64,000 nucleotides of DNA from an uncultured Acetatifactor sp. (GTDB taxonomy: Bacteria; Bacillota; Clostridia; Lachnospirales; Lachnospiraceae): assembly GCA_910577235.1 (NCBI GenBank), contig CAJTMX010000022.1, positions 1 through 64,000 of the forward strand, given 5' to 3'. This document shows, in pieces, positions 42,833-51,476 of the stretch. Both the position numbers and the translations under genes were made by a program. The notes beneath the pieces were generated by a model. The model searched no databases, was not told where the DNA came from, and was given only the letters and a program-made list of their open reading frames with translations. Each line of letters starts with the position of its first letter. Position 1 is the stretch's first letter.

Positions 42833-44503
42833 TTATCTGCCTGCGATCTGTTTAGTGAGACTGTCGCCCACTTCGCCTGCCAGCTTGGAGGCCAGCTCCC
42901 AGTGGTCCTCCCTAGTCATAGTCACCGAATCGGAATTGGCAACCGTATCATTCAAATGTACCCTGGTCTTCTCGGCCTGGGTCAGGTAGTCCCGGCTTAT
43001 GGACAGTATGGCCACCCATTTTGCCATATAGGAAGCGATGGGATACATGATCTCCGAACTCTGGTATGCCTCGATACGGTCCGCCTTATCCGCCGACTGC
43101 AATGCCTTGATATCGTCCTTGAGGTTGTTGCCCGCCAACGCCCGGCAGCTTCTCTCCAGAGAGGACCAGAACAGGGCGATATCTTTCAGCGCCACCACAG
43201 ATTTTTTCAGGCAGGAGACAGCCAGTATCAGGGACTGGATGGCAGCCTCGGTGGAGTGCTGGTCGATGACGGTGGCCTCCATCTGTTTGGCGTACTTGGC
43301 CAGCAGTCCCACCTGCTCCGTCTTCTGTTTTTCCAGATTCATGATCTCGGTGTAGATGGCGTTCATCTGGTCTGCCCGGGTGCTGCTGGCGTCGGCGCTG
43401 TCTGCGGCGGCCTGCCGCATCTGAGCGCCCTGAATTCCCAGCATATTCCCCAGCTTGTCCAATTTGTCGGCGGCGGCCTTTTTCTTGATTTCCAGATCTT
43501 CTTTTTCACTTCTTGCGTTGGAAATTTTCCTTCTGGCAGCGAATATCTCTTTTTCCAGTTTTTCTTTCTCCGCCTCCCCGGCCCCGTCCTTCCCGGCGAT
43601 CAAATCTTCCAGCTTTTTCTCCAGATCAGAGATCTCCTGCTCCTTCTCCGCAAACTGACGCTCCAGCTCTTCCTTCTTATTCTCTGCCTCTTTATAATCC
43701 TGCTGCCCCTGAATGTCCGACGCTGCCGTGCCGGCCCCGGAGACGTTTGATCCCATGGCAGCCCCGGCCATCGAAACCGCCGATCCCAGAAAACCGAAGA
43801 CCGCGCCCATGATATCCATGGTCTGCTTGTGGCTGCGCTCGTCCTCGTCCACCTTGATCAGACGGCGGTACTCCTGCTGCATCCCGTTAAGCCGCTCCTC
43901 CAGAGACTTCTGTATCTCTGCCACGCTCTCCTGCGCCGCCTCCAGCTCTTTCATCATCTTTGTGAGTTCCGCGCTCTTCTCCACCTGAGAGGCGTTCTGG
44001 TCCATAACCCTTTGCAGCACGGCAGAGGTTCTGTCCGCCGCCGTCTGATATCCCTCCGCCATCTCCGTGGCCTGCTCACTCATGCCCGCCGCCCGGCTGG
44101 CAAACTGTTCCAGCTTACTGATGGCCATGCTTTCCATACCCTTTATCAGCCATCTGTAGACGCCTACCAGCTCCGCTACCACCACCGATGCCTGATCCTT
44201 GAAATCCGTCACCACCACGATACCCTTGTCGTTCAGATCCATCACCTCTTTCTGCAGGCCGAATACCTGAGACTGCTCCGGGAAAGCGTACACCGCATGG
44301 TAAGAGATGTTTAGCAGATCTACCGTGTTGTTCAGATTGGCGATCACCGTGGGCAGATCCATCTGATGCATGATATCCTGTTTTTCCGCTCTGACCATGA
44401 GGGCGTTTTCACCCATGGGTTTTGTCAGATCGTAGCACTCGCTTCTGACGCCCTCCCTGACCACCAACTGTTTCTCACTGTTTACGTCATACTCCATTGC
44501 CAT
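42833..44503 (-). CDS. large coiled-coil protein, possible main subunit of an alpha-helical pore-forming toxin
   Basis: This 556-residue protein has a helical N-terminal bundle, a glycine/alanine-rich hydrophobic hairpin at residues about 231-265 (TMDIMGAVFGFLGSAVSMAG), a long charged coiled coil (270-390) and a helical C-terminal domain. Helices around a central hydrophobic hairpin are characteristic of the HBL/NHE/Cry6/XaxA group of alpha-pore-forming toxins. There is no signal peptide, as in several of those toxins, and no transmembrane anchor elsewhere. RBS CGGAGGAA. It is the second gene of the operon, directly after the LytTR regulator. Assignment is inferred from architecture only. Confidence 0.5.
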   Translation of the reverse strand: MAMEYDVNSEKQLVVREGVRSECYDLTKPMGENALMVRAEKQDIMHQMDLPTVIANLNNTVDLLNISYHAVYAFPEQSQVFGLQKEVMDLNDKGIVVVTDFKDQASVVVAELVGVYRWLIKGMESMAISKLEQFASRAAGMSEQATEMAEGYQTAADRTSAVLQRVMDQNASQVEKSAELTKMMKELEAAQESVAEIQKSLEERLNGMQQEYRRLIKVDEDERSHKQTMDIMGAVFGFLGSAVSMAGAAMGSNVSGAGTAASDIQGQQDYKEAENKKEELERQFAEKEQEISDLEKKLEDLIAGKDGAGEAEKEKLEKEIFAARRKISNARSEKEDLEIKKKAAADKLDKLGNMLGIQGAQMRQAAADSADASSTRADQMNAIYTEIMNLEKQKTEQVGLLAKYAKQMEATVIDQHSTEAAIQSLILAVSCLKKSVVALKDIALFWSSLERSCRALAGNNLKDDIKALQSADKADRIEAYQSSEIMYPIASYMAKWVAILSISRDYLTQAEKTRVHLNDTVANSDSVTMTREDHWELASKLAGEVGDSLTKQIAGR

Positions 44504-44548
44504 AATTATTCCTCCGTTTCCTGTTTATGTATGATGCGCAACTGTATG

Positions 44549-45319
44549 TTACAATGGACATCCTATACCGCCCGGGCTGCTTTGTTCCATATTTTGGGAG
44601 GAATGAACCTTCTGCGGGGACAAAAGCTCTTTATCCATCCTGGACAGCAGAGATTCACGCACCCCGGCGCAGTGTCTGGCAGGAATAGTCAATATATCGC
44701 CGTTGACCATCCGCACCTCATTGCCCGAAATGCTGTAGATCTGCCTTATATTGACGATATACCCCCTGTGTATCCGCATGAACCCCCCCGGCAGGCATTG
44801 TTCCAGACGCTTGAGAGAATCCCTGCTCTCCACCTGGTGCCCCCGGCAATGCCAGATCACATTATTGTGGGAGGATTCGATATAAAATACCTCTGCCTCC
44901 TCCAGAAAATATATTTCCTCATGAACCCCCCGAACCCTGCACAGCACTCTGGCGGACCTCGCCCCGTGGACATGGACGCACTCCGCCATTCCGTTGCGCA
45001 TACATACCAGCACCTGATAGGGCGTTCTGCCCAATGCCCCCACATCCTCTTGGGGTTCTATGCAGAACATCCCGCTCACCAGACATATCTGCTCTGCAAT
45101 GGGCTGAACATGGTATTCCTGGTGCCTGATATGCAGGCCGTCCTCCATACAGCCCCGCAAAGCCTTTCTCACATGGGCACAATACAGGCCATAGCCCGAT
45201 ATATGATTGAAACGCCATTCCATATCACCTTTGCAATACGGAATTGCCTGTGTGGTTCCCCGAAAGATCTCTTTGACGATCCGCCTGGTCCTCCTGACAA
45301 GTTCTTCCTTTTCGCTCAT
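44549..45319 (-). CDS. LytTR-family transcriptional regulator
   Basis: This 256-residue protein has a C-terminal LytTR DNA-binding domain at about 135-235 (IESSHNNVIWHCRGHQVESR, RLEQCLPGGFMRIHRGYIVN, then IRQIYSISGNEVRM). The N-terminal 120 residues resemble the small SnoaL/NTF2-like or PAS-type sensing domain found in other LytTR proteins of Firmicutes; no receiver domain is present, so it is not a classical response regulator. It is the first gene of the large operon, has GGAGAC as RBS and is driven by the promoter at 45455-45483. It most likely controls the operon it leads. Confidence 0.82.
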   Translation of the reverse strand: MSEKEELVRRTRRIVKEIFRGTTQAIPYCKGDMEWRFNHISGYGLYCAHVRKALRGCMEDGLHIRHQEYHVQPIAEQICLVSGMFCIEPQEDVGALGRTPYQVLVCMRNGMAECVHVHGARSARVLCRVRGVHEEIYFLEEAEVFYIESSHNNVIWHCRGHQVESRDSLKRLEQCLPGGFMRIHRGYIVNIRQIYSISGNEVRMVNGDILTIPARHCAGVRESLLSRMDKELLSPQKVHSSQNMEQSSPGGIGCPL

Positions 45320-45454
45320 TCTTTTGTCTCCACGCTATAAGTGTAAAAGTTTCCACTACACCTTATCCGGCTGCCTTACGCCCATCCACAATCCGGGATA
45401 AAAGACATATGTACCGGGATAAAAAGCAGATTGCGCCATCATTTTATTTATTAT

Positions 45455-45483
45455 CTTATAATATGCTTAAGTTTTGTTGTAAA
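45455..45483 (-). promoter_or_regulatory. sigma-A promoter of the LytTR-led operon
   Basis: TTTACA (45483-45478) and TATAAG (45460-45455) on the minus strand, 17 bp apart, about 135 bases before the LytTR start. It is the only good promoter found upstream of the eleven-gene operon. Confidence 0.65.
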
Positions 45484-45587
45484 CTTTCTTATTGGAATTT
45501 TAATTGATGTAGAAAATAAGGCGTCAGAATGCTCTCATTTCACCCTTTGAAAACAGAGAATATTTTTGAAAAAATAATTTACGTCTA

Positions 45588-45614
45588 TAAATATTTTACA
45601 TATTTTGCCGAAAT
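45588..45614 (+). promoter_or_regulatory. sigma-28 (SigD/FliA)-like promoter
   Basis: TAAA at 45588-45591, exactly 15 bases, then GCCGAAAT at 45607-45614. This matches the flagellar sigma factor pattern TAAA-N15-GCCGATAT in all but one base. It lies about 100 bases before the gene at 45716. Confidence 0.55.
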
Positions 45615-45715
45615 AGACTATACAAGTATCTGTATCCGGATATATCTGTCCGGAGCGGCGCGTCACGGATGACGCGAATAAAAAAAGGCGCGGCGGCGCC
45701 GGAAAGAAGGTCAAT

Positions 45716-46309
45716 ATGAATGTAAACGGAGTTACATCAACACAGGCCGCCTATGGCAGCTACACAGCCACTACCAAGGAATCTAAGGCCACAGAGACCG
45801 CAAAGAGTACCTCCACCACCCAGGACAGCGGCGTGGTATATGAGCACTCTGCGGAGCAAACTTCTTCTGCCAAGAAGACTTACACACCCAATACCAATCT
45901 GATTAATCAGCTGAAGGCCGATGCTGAGGCCCGCACCTCCCAGCTGCGTAGTCTGGTAGAAAAGATGATGACCCAGCAGTCCACCGCTTACGGACAGGCC
46001 AACGATATCTGGCAGTTCTTGAGAAACGGTGACTACAAGGTTGATCCCGCTACCAAGCTGCAGGCTCAGAAGGACATTGCTGAGGACGGTTACTGGGGAG
46101 TAAAGCAGACTTCGGATCGTATCCTGAGTTTTGCCACGGCTCTGACCGGTGGCGATCCCGACAAGATCGATGAGATGAAAGCCGCTTTTGAGAAGGGTTA
46201 TAAGAAAGCGGAGCAGACCTGGGGCGGCCAGCTGCCCGACATCTGCCAGCAGACCTATGACGCTGTTCTGTCGGGTTTTGACAAGATGGCTGAGGACGCA
46301 GGCAAGTAA
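45716..46309 (+). CDS. conserved uncharacterised protein, possibly sigma-28 regulated
   Basis: This 197-residue protein has a Ser/Thr-rich, disordered N-terminus (about 1-60) like that of some flagellar or secreted proteins, and a compact helical C-terminal domain (GYWGVKQTSDRILSFATALT, GGDPDKIDEMKAAFEKGYKK, AEQTWGGQLPDICQQTYDAV). I recall proteins with this C-terminal domain in many Clostridia but no function. There is no signal peptide. RBS AGAAGG. The sigma-28-like promoter upstream suggests expression with motility genes, and a bidirectional terminator follows at 46340-46380. Confidence 0.75.
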   Translation: MNVNGVTSTQAAYGSYTATTKESKATETAKSTSTTQDSGVVYEHSAEQTSSAKKTYTPNTNLINQLKADAEARTSQLRSLVEKMMTQQSTAYGQANDIWQFLRNGDYKVDPATKLQAQKDIAEDGYWGVKQTSDRILSFATALTGGDPDKIDEMKAAFEKGYKKAEQTWGGQLPDICQQTYDAVLSGFDKMAEDAGK

Positions 46310-46339
46310 GCTTAAAACACTTTGCAGGCGGTGTAAAAA

Positions 46340-46380
46340 GCACCCGTTCACTTTTGATTAAGTGGACGGGTGTTCTTTCT
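46340..46380. terminator. bidirectional intrinsic terminator
   Basis: A 14-bp stem, GCACCCGTTCACTT with AAGTGGACGGGTGT (46340-46373), is flanked by an A run on the left and TTCTTTCTT on the right. It can end both the plus-strand gene at 45716 and the minus-strand gene at 46423. Confidence 0.85.
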
Positions 46381-46422
46381 TGAAACATTAACTTAATGAC
46401 ATTGGCACCGGGACGCCCCGTC

Positions 46423-47985
46423 TTATGCCATGCCGCCCTTCACCACCAGAAGTTTCTGGCCCGGCGTCAGTTCGTCGCTGGTCAGTTCATTCAGCTCCCG
46501 CAGCCTTTCCACCGGCAGATAGTAACGTTTGCCGATGTTCCACAAGTTATCTCCGGGTTTGACGATATAGATGGTCATGCCGGGCAATGTACCCAGCTTA
46601 TGGGTATCCAGAGGAGCGGCTATCACATCCCCGATCAGCTCCAGAGGAATGTTTCTAAAGACGATGGTTCCGAAGACCAGCACGGCCTTCACATCCATCT
46701 CCTCCCCGTCCAGCATCGTGACCTGTAACTGTTCCACACTGCACTTGACGTCACAGATATCATCCTTTTCCAGCCCCGGAATCTCCAGAGTATAGTGATA
46801 CGGGATCTGCGCCGCGGCACTGGCATAGGGCATATCGTCCGCCCCCGTGATATACAGGACTTTCACCTGTAGGCTGCCCCACAGTTCCAGCCCGGCCTCC
46901 GTTATCTCCTGACGGTCCGGCTGCACCGTTCCCTGGCTGTGCAGCAGCTGAAGGATTCCCGCATCCTTGTTTTGAATGTGCACATGGTCGCTTATCTTCA
47001 TCTTACCGTTTACTCTGGACAGGAGCCGCCGAAGAGCCGCGGGCCTGCTGATGGTGGTCAGTTCTTTCGTCACCCCGTATATATCGGTCAATATCTCCGT
47101 CTGATCCTCCTCATAGATCCGTATATCAATCTCCAGCACTGCCTCCAGGCCGATGATCCTCTCCTCCCCGTCCAGATCCGGACGGATATCCAGCTCCTGC
47201 TGCCCCATCATAAATTGAATATCCGGGATCATACCGTCCCTGCTGCCGTGGCACTCCATGGTACCGCTGAAAGGGATCGTGGTCTCAAAGGAGCGCACCG
47301 GGTGATCCTCTCCCTCTCCCTCATACAGCAAAAACAGGTGCAGATCCCCCTGCAGCGAAAGCTTTTCTTCCAGCGGTTTGCACTCCACATCATCCAGAGT
47401 CAGACTGCTCCACAGGATCTGAAACATGTTGGGGTAGCTTGCAGGCAGCGCCATCTCTTCCTTAACCCGGAAAATATCGTTCTTGCAGATAACAATCTGG
47501 GACACTTCCACCGGAGTCCGGCGATACTCCGCGCTGTCCTCCCCGTAGAGTCCTATGGGAGCTTCCTCGTCATACAGTTCCTGTACCTGCGCCGTCAACG
47601 TCACCACCGCCTGGATGCTTAGCTTACGGGAATTGATGATCCCCACGCTGAGATCCTCCAATGTACTGCGCACATGCACCATGTCGCTGCTCTGGACCCC
47701 CTGCATATTGATCTTTTCCTCAAAAGGGATCTTTCCTTCCAGCGTCACCAGACCGCAGCCCTCCTCCTGGGTGTGGTACAACACGGCAAAGCACAGCCTG
47801 CCGCGAACCTGTACATAGTCCGTATACGGTTTTACCTCATCCACAGTCACCGTGGCACGGTCGAAACACAGGCTGTTTACATCCGGTTTCTGGTCGGAGA
47901 TATTCATATCCTCCTCCAGGGTGATCTGGGATACCGCCTGCGTCCTGATGCGATCCATATGTATATTCTTCTTGATCAGTTCCAC
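46423..47985 (-). CDS. DUF3794 (SPOCS) protein with C-terminal LysM domain
   Basis: This 520-residue protein has three or so DUF3794/SPOCS repeats (about residues 10-440; ISDQKPDVNSLCFDRATVTV near the start) and a C-terminal LysM domain (about 470-518; IYIVKPGDNLWNIGKRYYLP, ELNELTSDELTPGQKLLVV). Related proteins (SpoVID/SafA-like and CotE-like assemblies in Clostridia) act in spore coat assembly, the LysM binding cortex peptidoglycan. The start is GTG with GGGAGGT upstream. It stands alone between two terminators and the pyr genes. Confidence 0.85.
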   Translation of the reverse strand: MELIKKNIHMDRIRTQAVSQITLEEDMNISDQKPDVNSLCFDRATVTVDEVKPYTDYVQVRGRLCFAVLYHTQEEGCGLVTLEGKIPFEEKINMQGVQSSDMVHVRSTLEDLSVGIINSRKLSIQAVVTLTAQVQELYDEEAPIGLYGEDSAEYRRTPVEVSQIVICKNDIFRVKEEMALPASYPNMFQILWSSLTLDDVECKPLEEKLSLQGDLHLFLLYEGEGEDHPVRSFETTIPFSGTMECHGSRDGMIPDIQFMMGQQELDIRPDLDGEERIIGLEAVLEIDIRIYEEDQTEILTDIYGVTKELTTISRPAALRRLLSRVNGKMKISDHVHIQNKDAGILQLLHSQGTVQPDRQEITEAGLELWGSLQVKVLYITGADDMPYASAAAQIPYHYTLEIPGLEKDDICDVKCSVEQLQVTMLDGEEMDVKAVLVFGTIVFRNIPLELIGDVIAAPLDTHKLGTLPGMTIYIVKPGDNLWNIGKRYYLPVERLRELNELTSDELTPGQKLLVVKGGMA

Positions 47986-48090
47986 AAAAAAACTACCTCC
48001 CTGATTATACTTATTAGTATATCTATGAAGGTAGTTTCGGATTTATTCCTCGATTTCTGTGCGCCTTGGCGCGCACTCCTTTCAGTGGAG

Positions 48091-48993
48091 TTACACAATA
48101 CCGATCAGATCCGTGATATTCTCCACTTTGTATGCCCGCATATAGTCCTCGATCCCCTCTATCACCTTGACCGTGGTGTAGGGATCTACAAAATTCATGG
48201 CACCCACGCTGACTGCCGTAGCTCCCGCCAGAATAAACTCAACGGCATCCTCCGCAGTGGCGATCCCTCCCATACCGATCACCGGAATCCCCACCGCATG
48301 GGCTGCCTGATACACCATGCGCACGGCTATCGGCTTGATGGCAGGGCCGCTCATGCCGCCGGTCTTGTTGGCCAGCGCAAAGCAGCGGCGGTGAATATCG
48401 ATCTTCATGCCCGTCAATGTGTTGATCAGGGAAAGGGCGTCCGCCCCCGCCGCCTCCGCGGCTTTAGCCATCTCCCCGATATCCGTCACATTGGGGCTGA
48501 GTTTCATGATAATGGGCTGCCTGGCCTTTTTCTTGATCTGATTTGTGATATTGTACAGGGCATCGGCTTTTTGTCCGAAAGCTATGGCCCCCTCCTTGAC
48601 ATTGGGACAGGATACATTGATCTCCAGCATGGCTACGGCCGGCTCTTCCCCCAGCTTTTCCACCACCTCCAGATAGTCCTCCACGGTCTTTCCGCAGACA
48701 TTGACGATGATCCTGGTATCATACCCCTTCAGGAAAGGGATATCCCGCTCCATAAACACGTCGATGCCCGGATTCTGCAGGCCGATGGCATTGAGCATAC
48801 CTCCGTATACCTCCGCCACCCGGGGCGTGGGATTGCCGGGCCAGGGCACATTGGCCACTCCCTTGGTCACCACCGCGCCCAAGCGGTTTAAATCCACAAA
48901 CTCACCGTACTCCATACCGGAGCCAAAAGTCCCGGAACCGGTCATCACCGGGTTTTTTAAAGTTACCCCTGCTATATTCACCTGTGTATTCAT
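48091..48993 (-). CDS. pyrD: dihydroorotate dehydrogenase B, catalytic subunit
   Basis: This 300-residue FMN enzyme oxidises dihydroorotate to orotate in pyrimidine synthesis. It shows KNPVMTGSGTFGSGMEYGEF, the catalytic Cys in EINVSCPNVKEGAIAFGQ and the FMN-phosphate region GMGGIATAEDAVEFILAGAT. The Cys base and the adjacent pyrK identify class 1B, which passes electrons to NAD+. Its ATG overlaps the pyrK stop by one base. Confidence 0.95.
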   Translation of the reverse strand: MNTQVNIAGVTLKNPVMTGSGTFGSGMEYGEFVDLNRLGAVVTKGVANVPWPGNPTPRVAEVYGGMLNAIGLQNPGIDVFMERDIPFLKGYDTRIIVNVCGKTVEDYLEVVEKLGEEPAVAMLEINVSCPNVKEGAIAFGQKADALYNITNQIKKKARQPIIMKLSPNVTDIGEMAKAAEAAGADALSLINTLTGMKIDIHRRCFALANKTGGMSGPAIKPIAVRMVYQAAHAVGIPVIGMGGIATAEDAVEFILAGATAVSVGAMNFVDPYTTVKVIEGIEDYMRAYKVENITDLIGIV

Positions 48994-49763
48994 CAGATAT
49001 CCACCTCCTCCGCGTCAAACACCGGACCGTCGGTACAGATCCGGGCATTGTGTACATGAGAGTGATGGTCCACCTCTTTTGTCTTCACCACACATCCCAG
49101 ACAGGCCCCAACGCCGCAGGCCATATGTTCCTCCAGAGAGATATAGGCCTTGATGCCCCGCTCAGCCGCGTACCCCTTGATAGCCCGCAGCATGGGCATG
49201 GGGCCGCAGGCATAGATCACATCGGCCTGTAGACCGTTTTCCGCTATGGCGTCCAGCACATTGCCTTTGGTCCCCTGGCTGCCGTCCTCCGTGGCAATGT
49301 AGACCTTTCCGTATTTTGCCAGATCGTCCGCCAAAAACAGATTGCTGTCCCGATAGCCCATGATAATGGACTTTTCTCCCGTAAGCTCCTTTGCCAACTG
49401 CAAAATGGGAGGAACGCCGATACCTCCGCCGATGAGAAAACAGCGTTTTCCCATGCCCTCTTTCAGCGGAAAACCATTGCCCAGTATTCCCAGGATATAC
49501 ACAGGAGCATTTTCTTTCAAAGCGGCAAATTCCGCCGTCCCCTGTCCCGCAACCCGGTAGACAATGCGCAGCGCCCTCTTCCCGGTGTCGATCTCGCAGA
49601 TGCTGATGGGCCGGGGCAGCAAAGTCGCTGCACTCTCCGGATACACGCCGATAAACTGACCGGGCTTTGCCTGGGCCGCCAGATCGGTCTCCAGCCACAG
49701 GTCATAGATGCGTGGGGCGATCTCCCGCTGGGAGATTACCCTGGCCATGGTTTTCTCTTTCAT
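48993..49763 (-). CDS. pyrK: dihydroorotate dehydrogenase B, electron transfer subunit
   Basis: This 256-residue iron-sulfur flavoprotein carries electrons from PyrD to NAD+. FAD binding is at about residues 40-100 (LLPRPISICEID, RIVYRVAGQGTAEFA), NAD binding at about 105-200 (CFLIGGGIGVPPILQLAKEL), and the 2Fe-2S cluster ligands lie in MACGVGACLGCVVKT with a fourth Cys in NARICTDGPVF. The ATG at 49763 has AGGAG upstream; longer frames lack an RBS. A consensus promoter with an overlapping palindrome lies at 49860-49895. Confidence 0.95.
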   Translation of the reverse strand: MKEKTMARVISQREIAPRIYDLWLETDLAAQAKPGQFIGVYPESAATLLPRPISICEIDTGKRALRIVYRVAGQGTAEFAALKENAPVYILGILGNGFPLKEGMGKRCFLIGGGIGVPPILQLAKELTGEKSIIMGYRDSNLFLADDLAKYGKVYIATEDGSQGTKGNVLDAIAENGLQADVIYACGPMPMLRAIKGYAAERGIKAYISLEEHMACGVGACLGCVVKTKEVDHHSHVHNARICTDGPVFDAEEVDI

Positions 49764-49859
49764 GAAATATCTCCTCTCATTTTTGTTTCCGTTAAACAAT
49801 CGCAAAACTCAATGACTATGTCAGCCATATATGCCGGCATGGGGCAGGCAGTTTGCATT

Positions 49860-49876
49860 ATTGTATAGTATACAAT
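49860..49876. promoter_or_regulatory. palindromic operator overlapping the pyrK -10 box
   Basis: ATTGTATAGTATACAAT is a perfect 17-bp palindrome around one central base and covers the -10 box of the promoter. The half-site TTGTATA resembles the sequences near the ispE promoter. It is an operator in form; the protein that binds it is unknown. Confidence 0.55.
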
Positions 49877-49895
49877 TTTCAAAAAAGGCTGTCAA
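49867..49895 (-). promoter_or_regulatory. consensus sigma-A promoter of pyrK-pyrD
   Basis: TTGACA (49895-49890) and TATACT (49872-49867) on the minus strand with a 17-bp spacer, about 100 bases before the pyrK start. Confidence 0.8.
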
Positions 49896-50042
49896 ATCGA
49901 AAATAGGGTCCAACACACATATTTCCGTGGCGGCAACGGCAGTATCTTCTATTGACTCTCCGGACATATCATGTAAAATAGAGATATCGGAAAATCCCAC
50001 AGAACCCATACAGACGGAATACCCACAGGGAGAAGTGACTCT

Positions 50043-50909
50043 ATGGAGCTAAATACTATATACAGACCTATCACAGCGACTCCGTTCCGCAGCGACAATA
50101 ATTATACGGAATTTGAACCCAGCGATATCCTAAAGCCCTATGTCCGATGCTTTTGGGGAACGAGAGGAATTGTCACCCGCAGAAAGAGCAGTGTTGTCAC
50201 GGAAGAGATCGTGACGCCTGATACTTGTGTAGATATAATGTTTACCGCAGATTATACAAATAATAAGCTGGACAGCAGATTTCACGGGATAGATGACAGA
50301 TCTTTCCGCTACCGTACCGATGTGGAAGACAGAGAACTTTCCACGTTTGCCATTCGATTCTACGCCTGGGGAGCCGCCGCCTTCGCCCAAGAATCCATGA
50401 AAAAAACGAAAGGTGCCTACTTAGATGCCGAATATCATTTTTCCGAGATAAAAAGAGAGATTGAGAGACAGTTATTTTATAACGCCGATATCTGTCAGCT
50501 CATTCCGACAGTGGAGAAAGTATTGCTGAAAAACCTCCGTGTAAGGCCTCAAAATCAGGCTGTGCTGCAGGCCGTCTATGAGATACTGGCAAAAAGAGGA
50601 AATATCTTGATCGGCGACTTAAAGCGCAGGACTTTGATCAGCGAACGACAGCTTGAAAGGCTTTTTGACGAATATATCGGTATGTCCCCCAAAAGCCTGT
50701 CCGCAATCGTCAGATACCAATGTTTATGGAACGATCTAATATATAATAAAAGCTTTAATACTCTGGACGCTGTATACAGGTACGGATATTCCGACCAGGC
50801 GCATCTATGCCATGATTTTAAGAAATACCACTCCATGAGTATGGCTGATGCCCGAGAGTATGCCCTGGGAAATGTCGGAAATATACAAGACTCATCCTCA
50901 CGATCATAG
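50043..50909 (+). CDS. AraC-family transcriptional regulator
   Basis: This 288-residue regulator has an N-terminal sensing domain (about 1-150; LKPYVRCFWGTRGIV, VTPDTCVDIMFTADY) of the type found in AraC proteins with a DUF6597-like region, and a C-terminal pair of helix-turn-helix motifs (about 180-280; ISERQLERLFDEYIGMSPKS, FNTLDAVYRYGYSDQAHLCH, DFKKYHSMSM). RBS AGGGAG. It is followed by two VOC-family genes on the same strand, which may be its targets. Confidence 0.88.
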   Translation: MELNTIYRPITATPFRSDNNYTEFEPSDILKPYVRCFWGTRGIVTRRKSSVVTEEIVTPDTCVDIMFTADYTNNKLDSRFHGIDDRSFRYRTDVEDRELSTFAIRFYAWGAAAFAQESMKKTKGAYLDAEYHFSEIKREIERQLFYNADICQLIPTVEKVLLKNLRVRPQNQAVLQAVYEILAKRGNILIGDLKRRTLISERQLERLFDEYIGMSPKSLSAIVRYQCLWNDLIYNKSFNTLDAVYRYGYSDQAHLCHDFKKYHSMSMADAREYALGNVGNIQDSSSRS

Positions 50910-50991
50910 TATGATGAGAACCATATACATCCGGTTGTATTATTTGAACGGTGGCGATGTATCAAAATTATACGGAAACGGGAGGAGAACT

Positions 50992-51465
50992 ATGAAATTT
51001 TGCACCACACTTATCGCCGTACAAAATATGGAGCGGTCGCTGCAATTTTACCACGATCTGTTTGACCAGGCCGTAGAAGTCGATCTGGGCTGGAACAAAA
51101 CACTGACCTGTGGCTTGACCTTACAGGAACACTTTGATGAACTTGCCGGATTTCCTGCGGAAACCATGAAGTATCATTCTAATACCATGGAGCTCTATTT
51201 CGAGACGGAGGATTTTGATGAATTTCTTTCTGTCCTTGGCAAATATCCGGATGTAGAACTGCTGCATGAACCGAAAACATTCCCCTGGCTACAAAGGGGG
51301 ATACGCGTATTTGATCCGGACGGGCATTTGATCGAAGTGTCGGAAAGCATGTATTCAGTGGCGTGCAGACAGTTTCAACAGGGCAAAAATGTTGCGGAGA
51401 CAGCTGAACTGATCCAGCATCCAACGCATGTGGTTGAAACCTGGTACAAAGAATATCTATCATAA
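50992..51465 (+). CDS. VOC-superfamily (glyoxalase/bleomycin resistance-like) protein
   Basis: This 157-residue protein begins with a typical VOC beta-alpha-beta unit (CTTLIAVQNMERSLQFYHDL, then FDQAVEVDLGW) and the end of the second unit is RGIRVFDPDGHLIEVSESM, whose Glu is a usual metal ligand. The remaining 25 residues form a helical tail. VOC proteins act as lyases, isomerases, dioxygenases or antibiotic-binding proteins; no substrate can be named. The ATG at 50992 has GGAGGAG upstream, and a longer upstream frame was rejected. The next gene follows after 11 bp. Confidence 0.88.
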   Translation: MKFCTTLIAVQNMERSLQFYHDLFDQAVEVDLGWNKTLTCGLTLQEHFDELAGFPAETMKYHSNTMELYFETEDFDEFLSVLGKYPDVELLHEPKTFPWLQRGIRVFDPDGHLIEVSESMYSVACRQFQQGKNVAETAELIQHPTHVVETWYKEYLS

Positions 51466-51476
51466 AGGAGAATACT

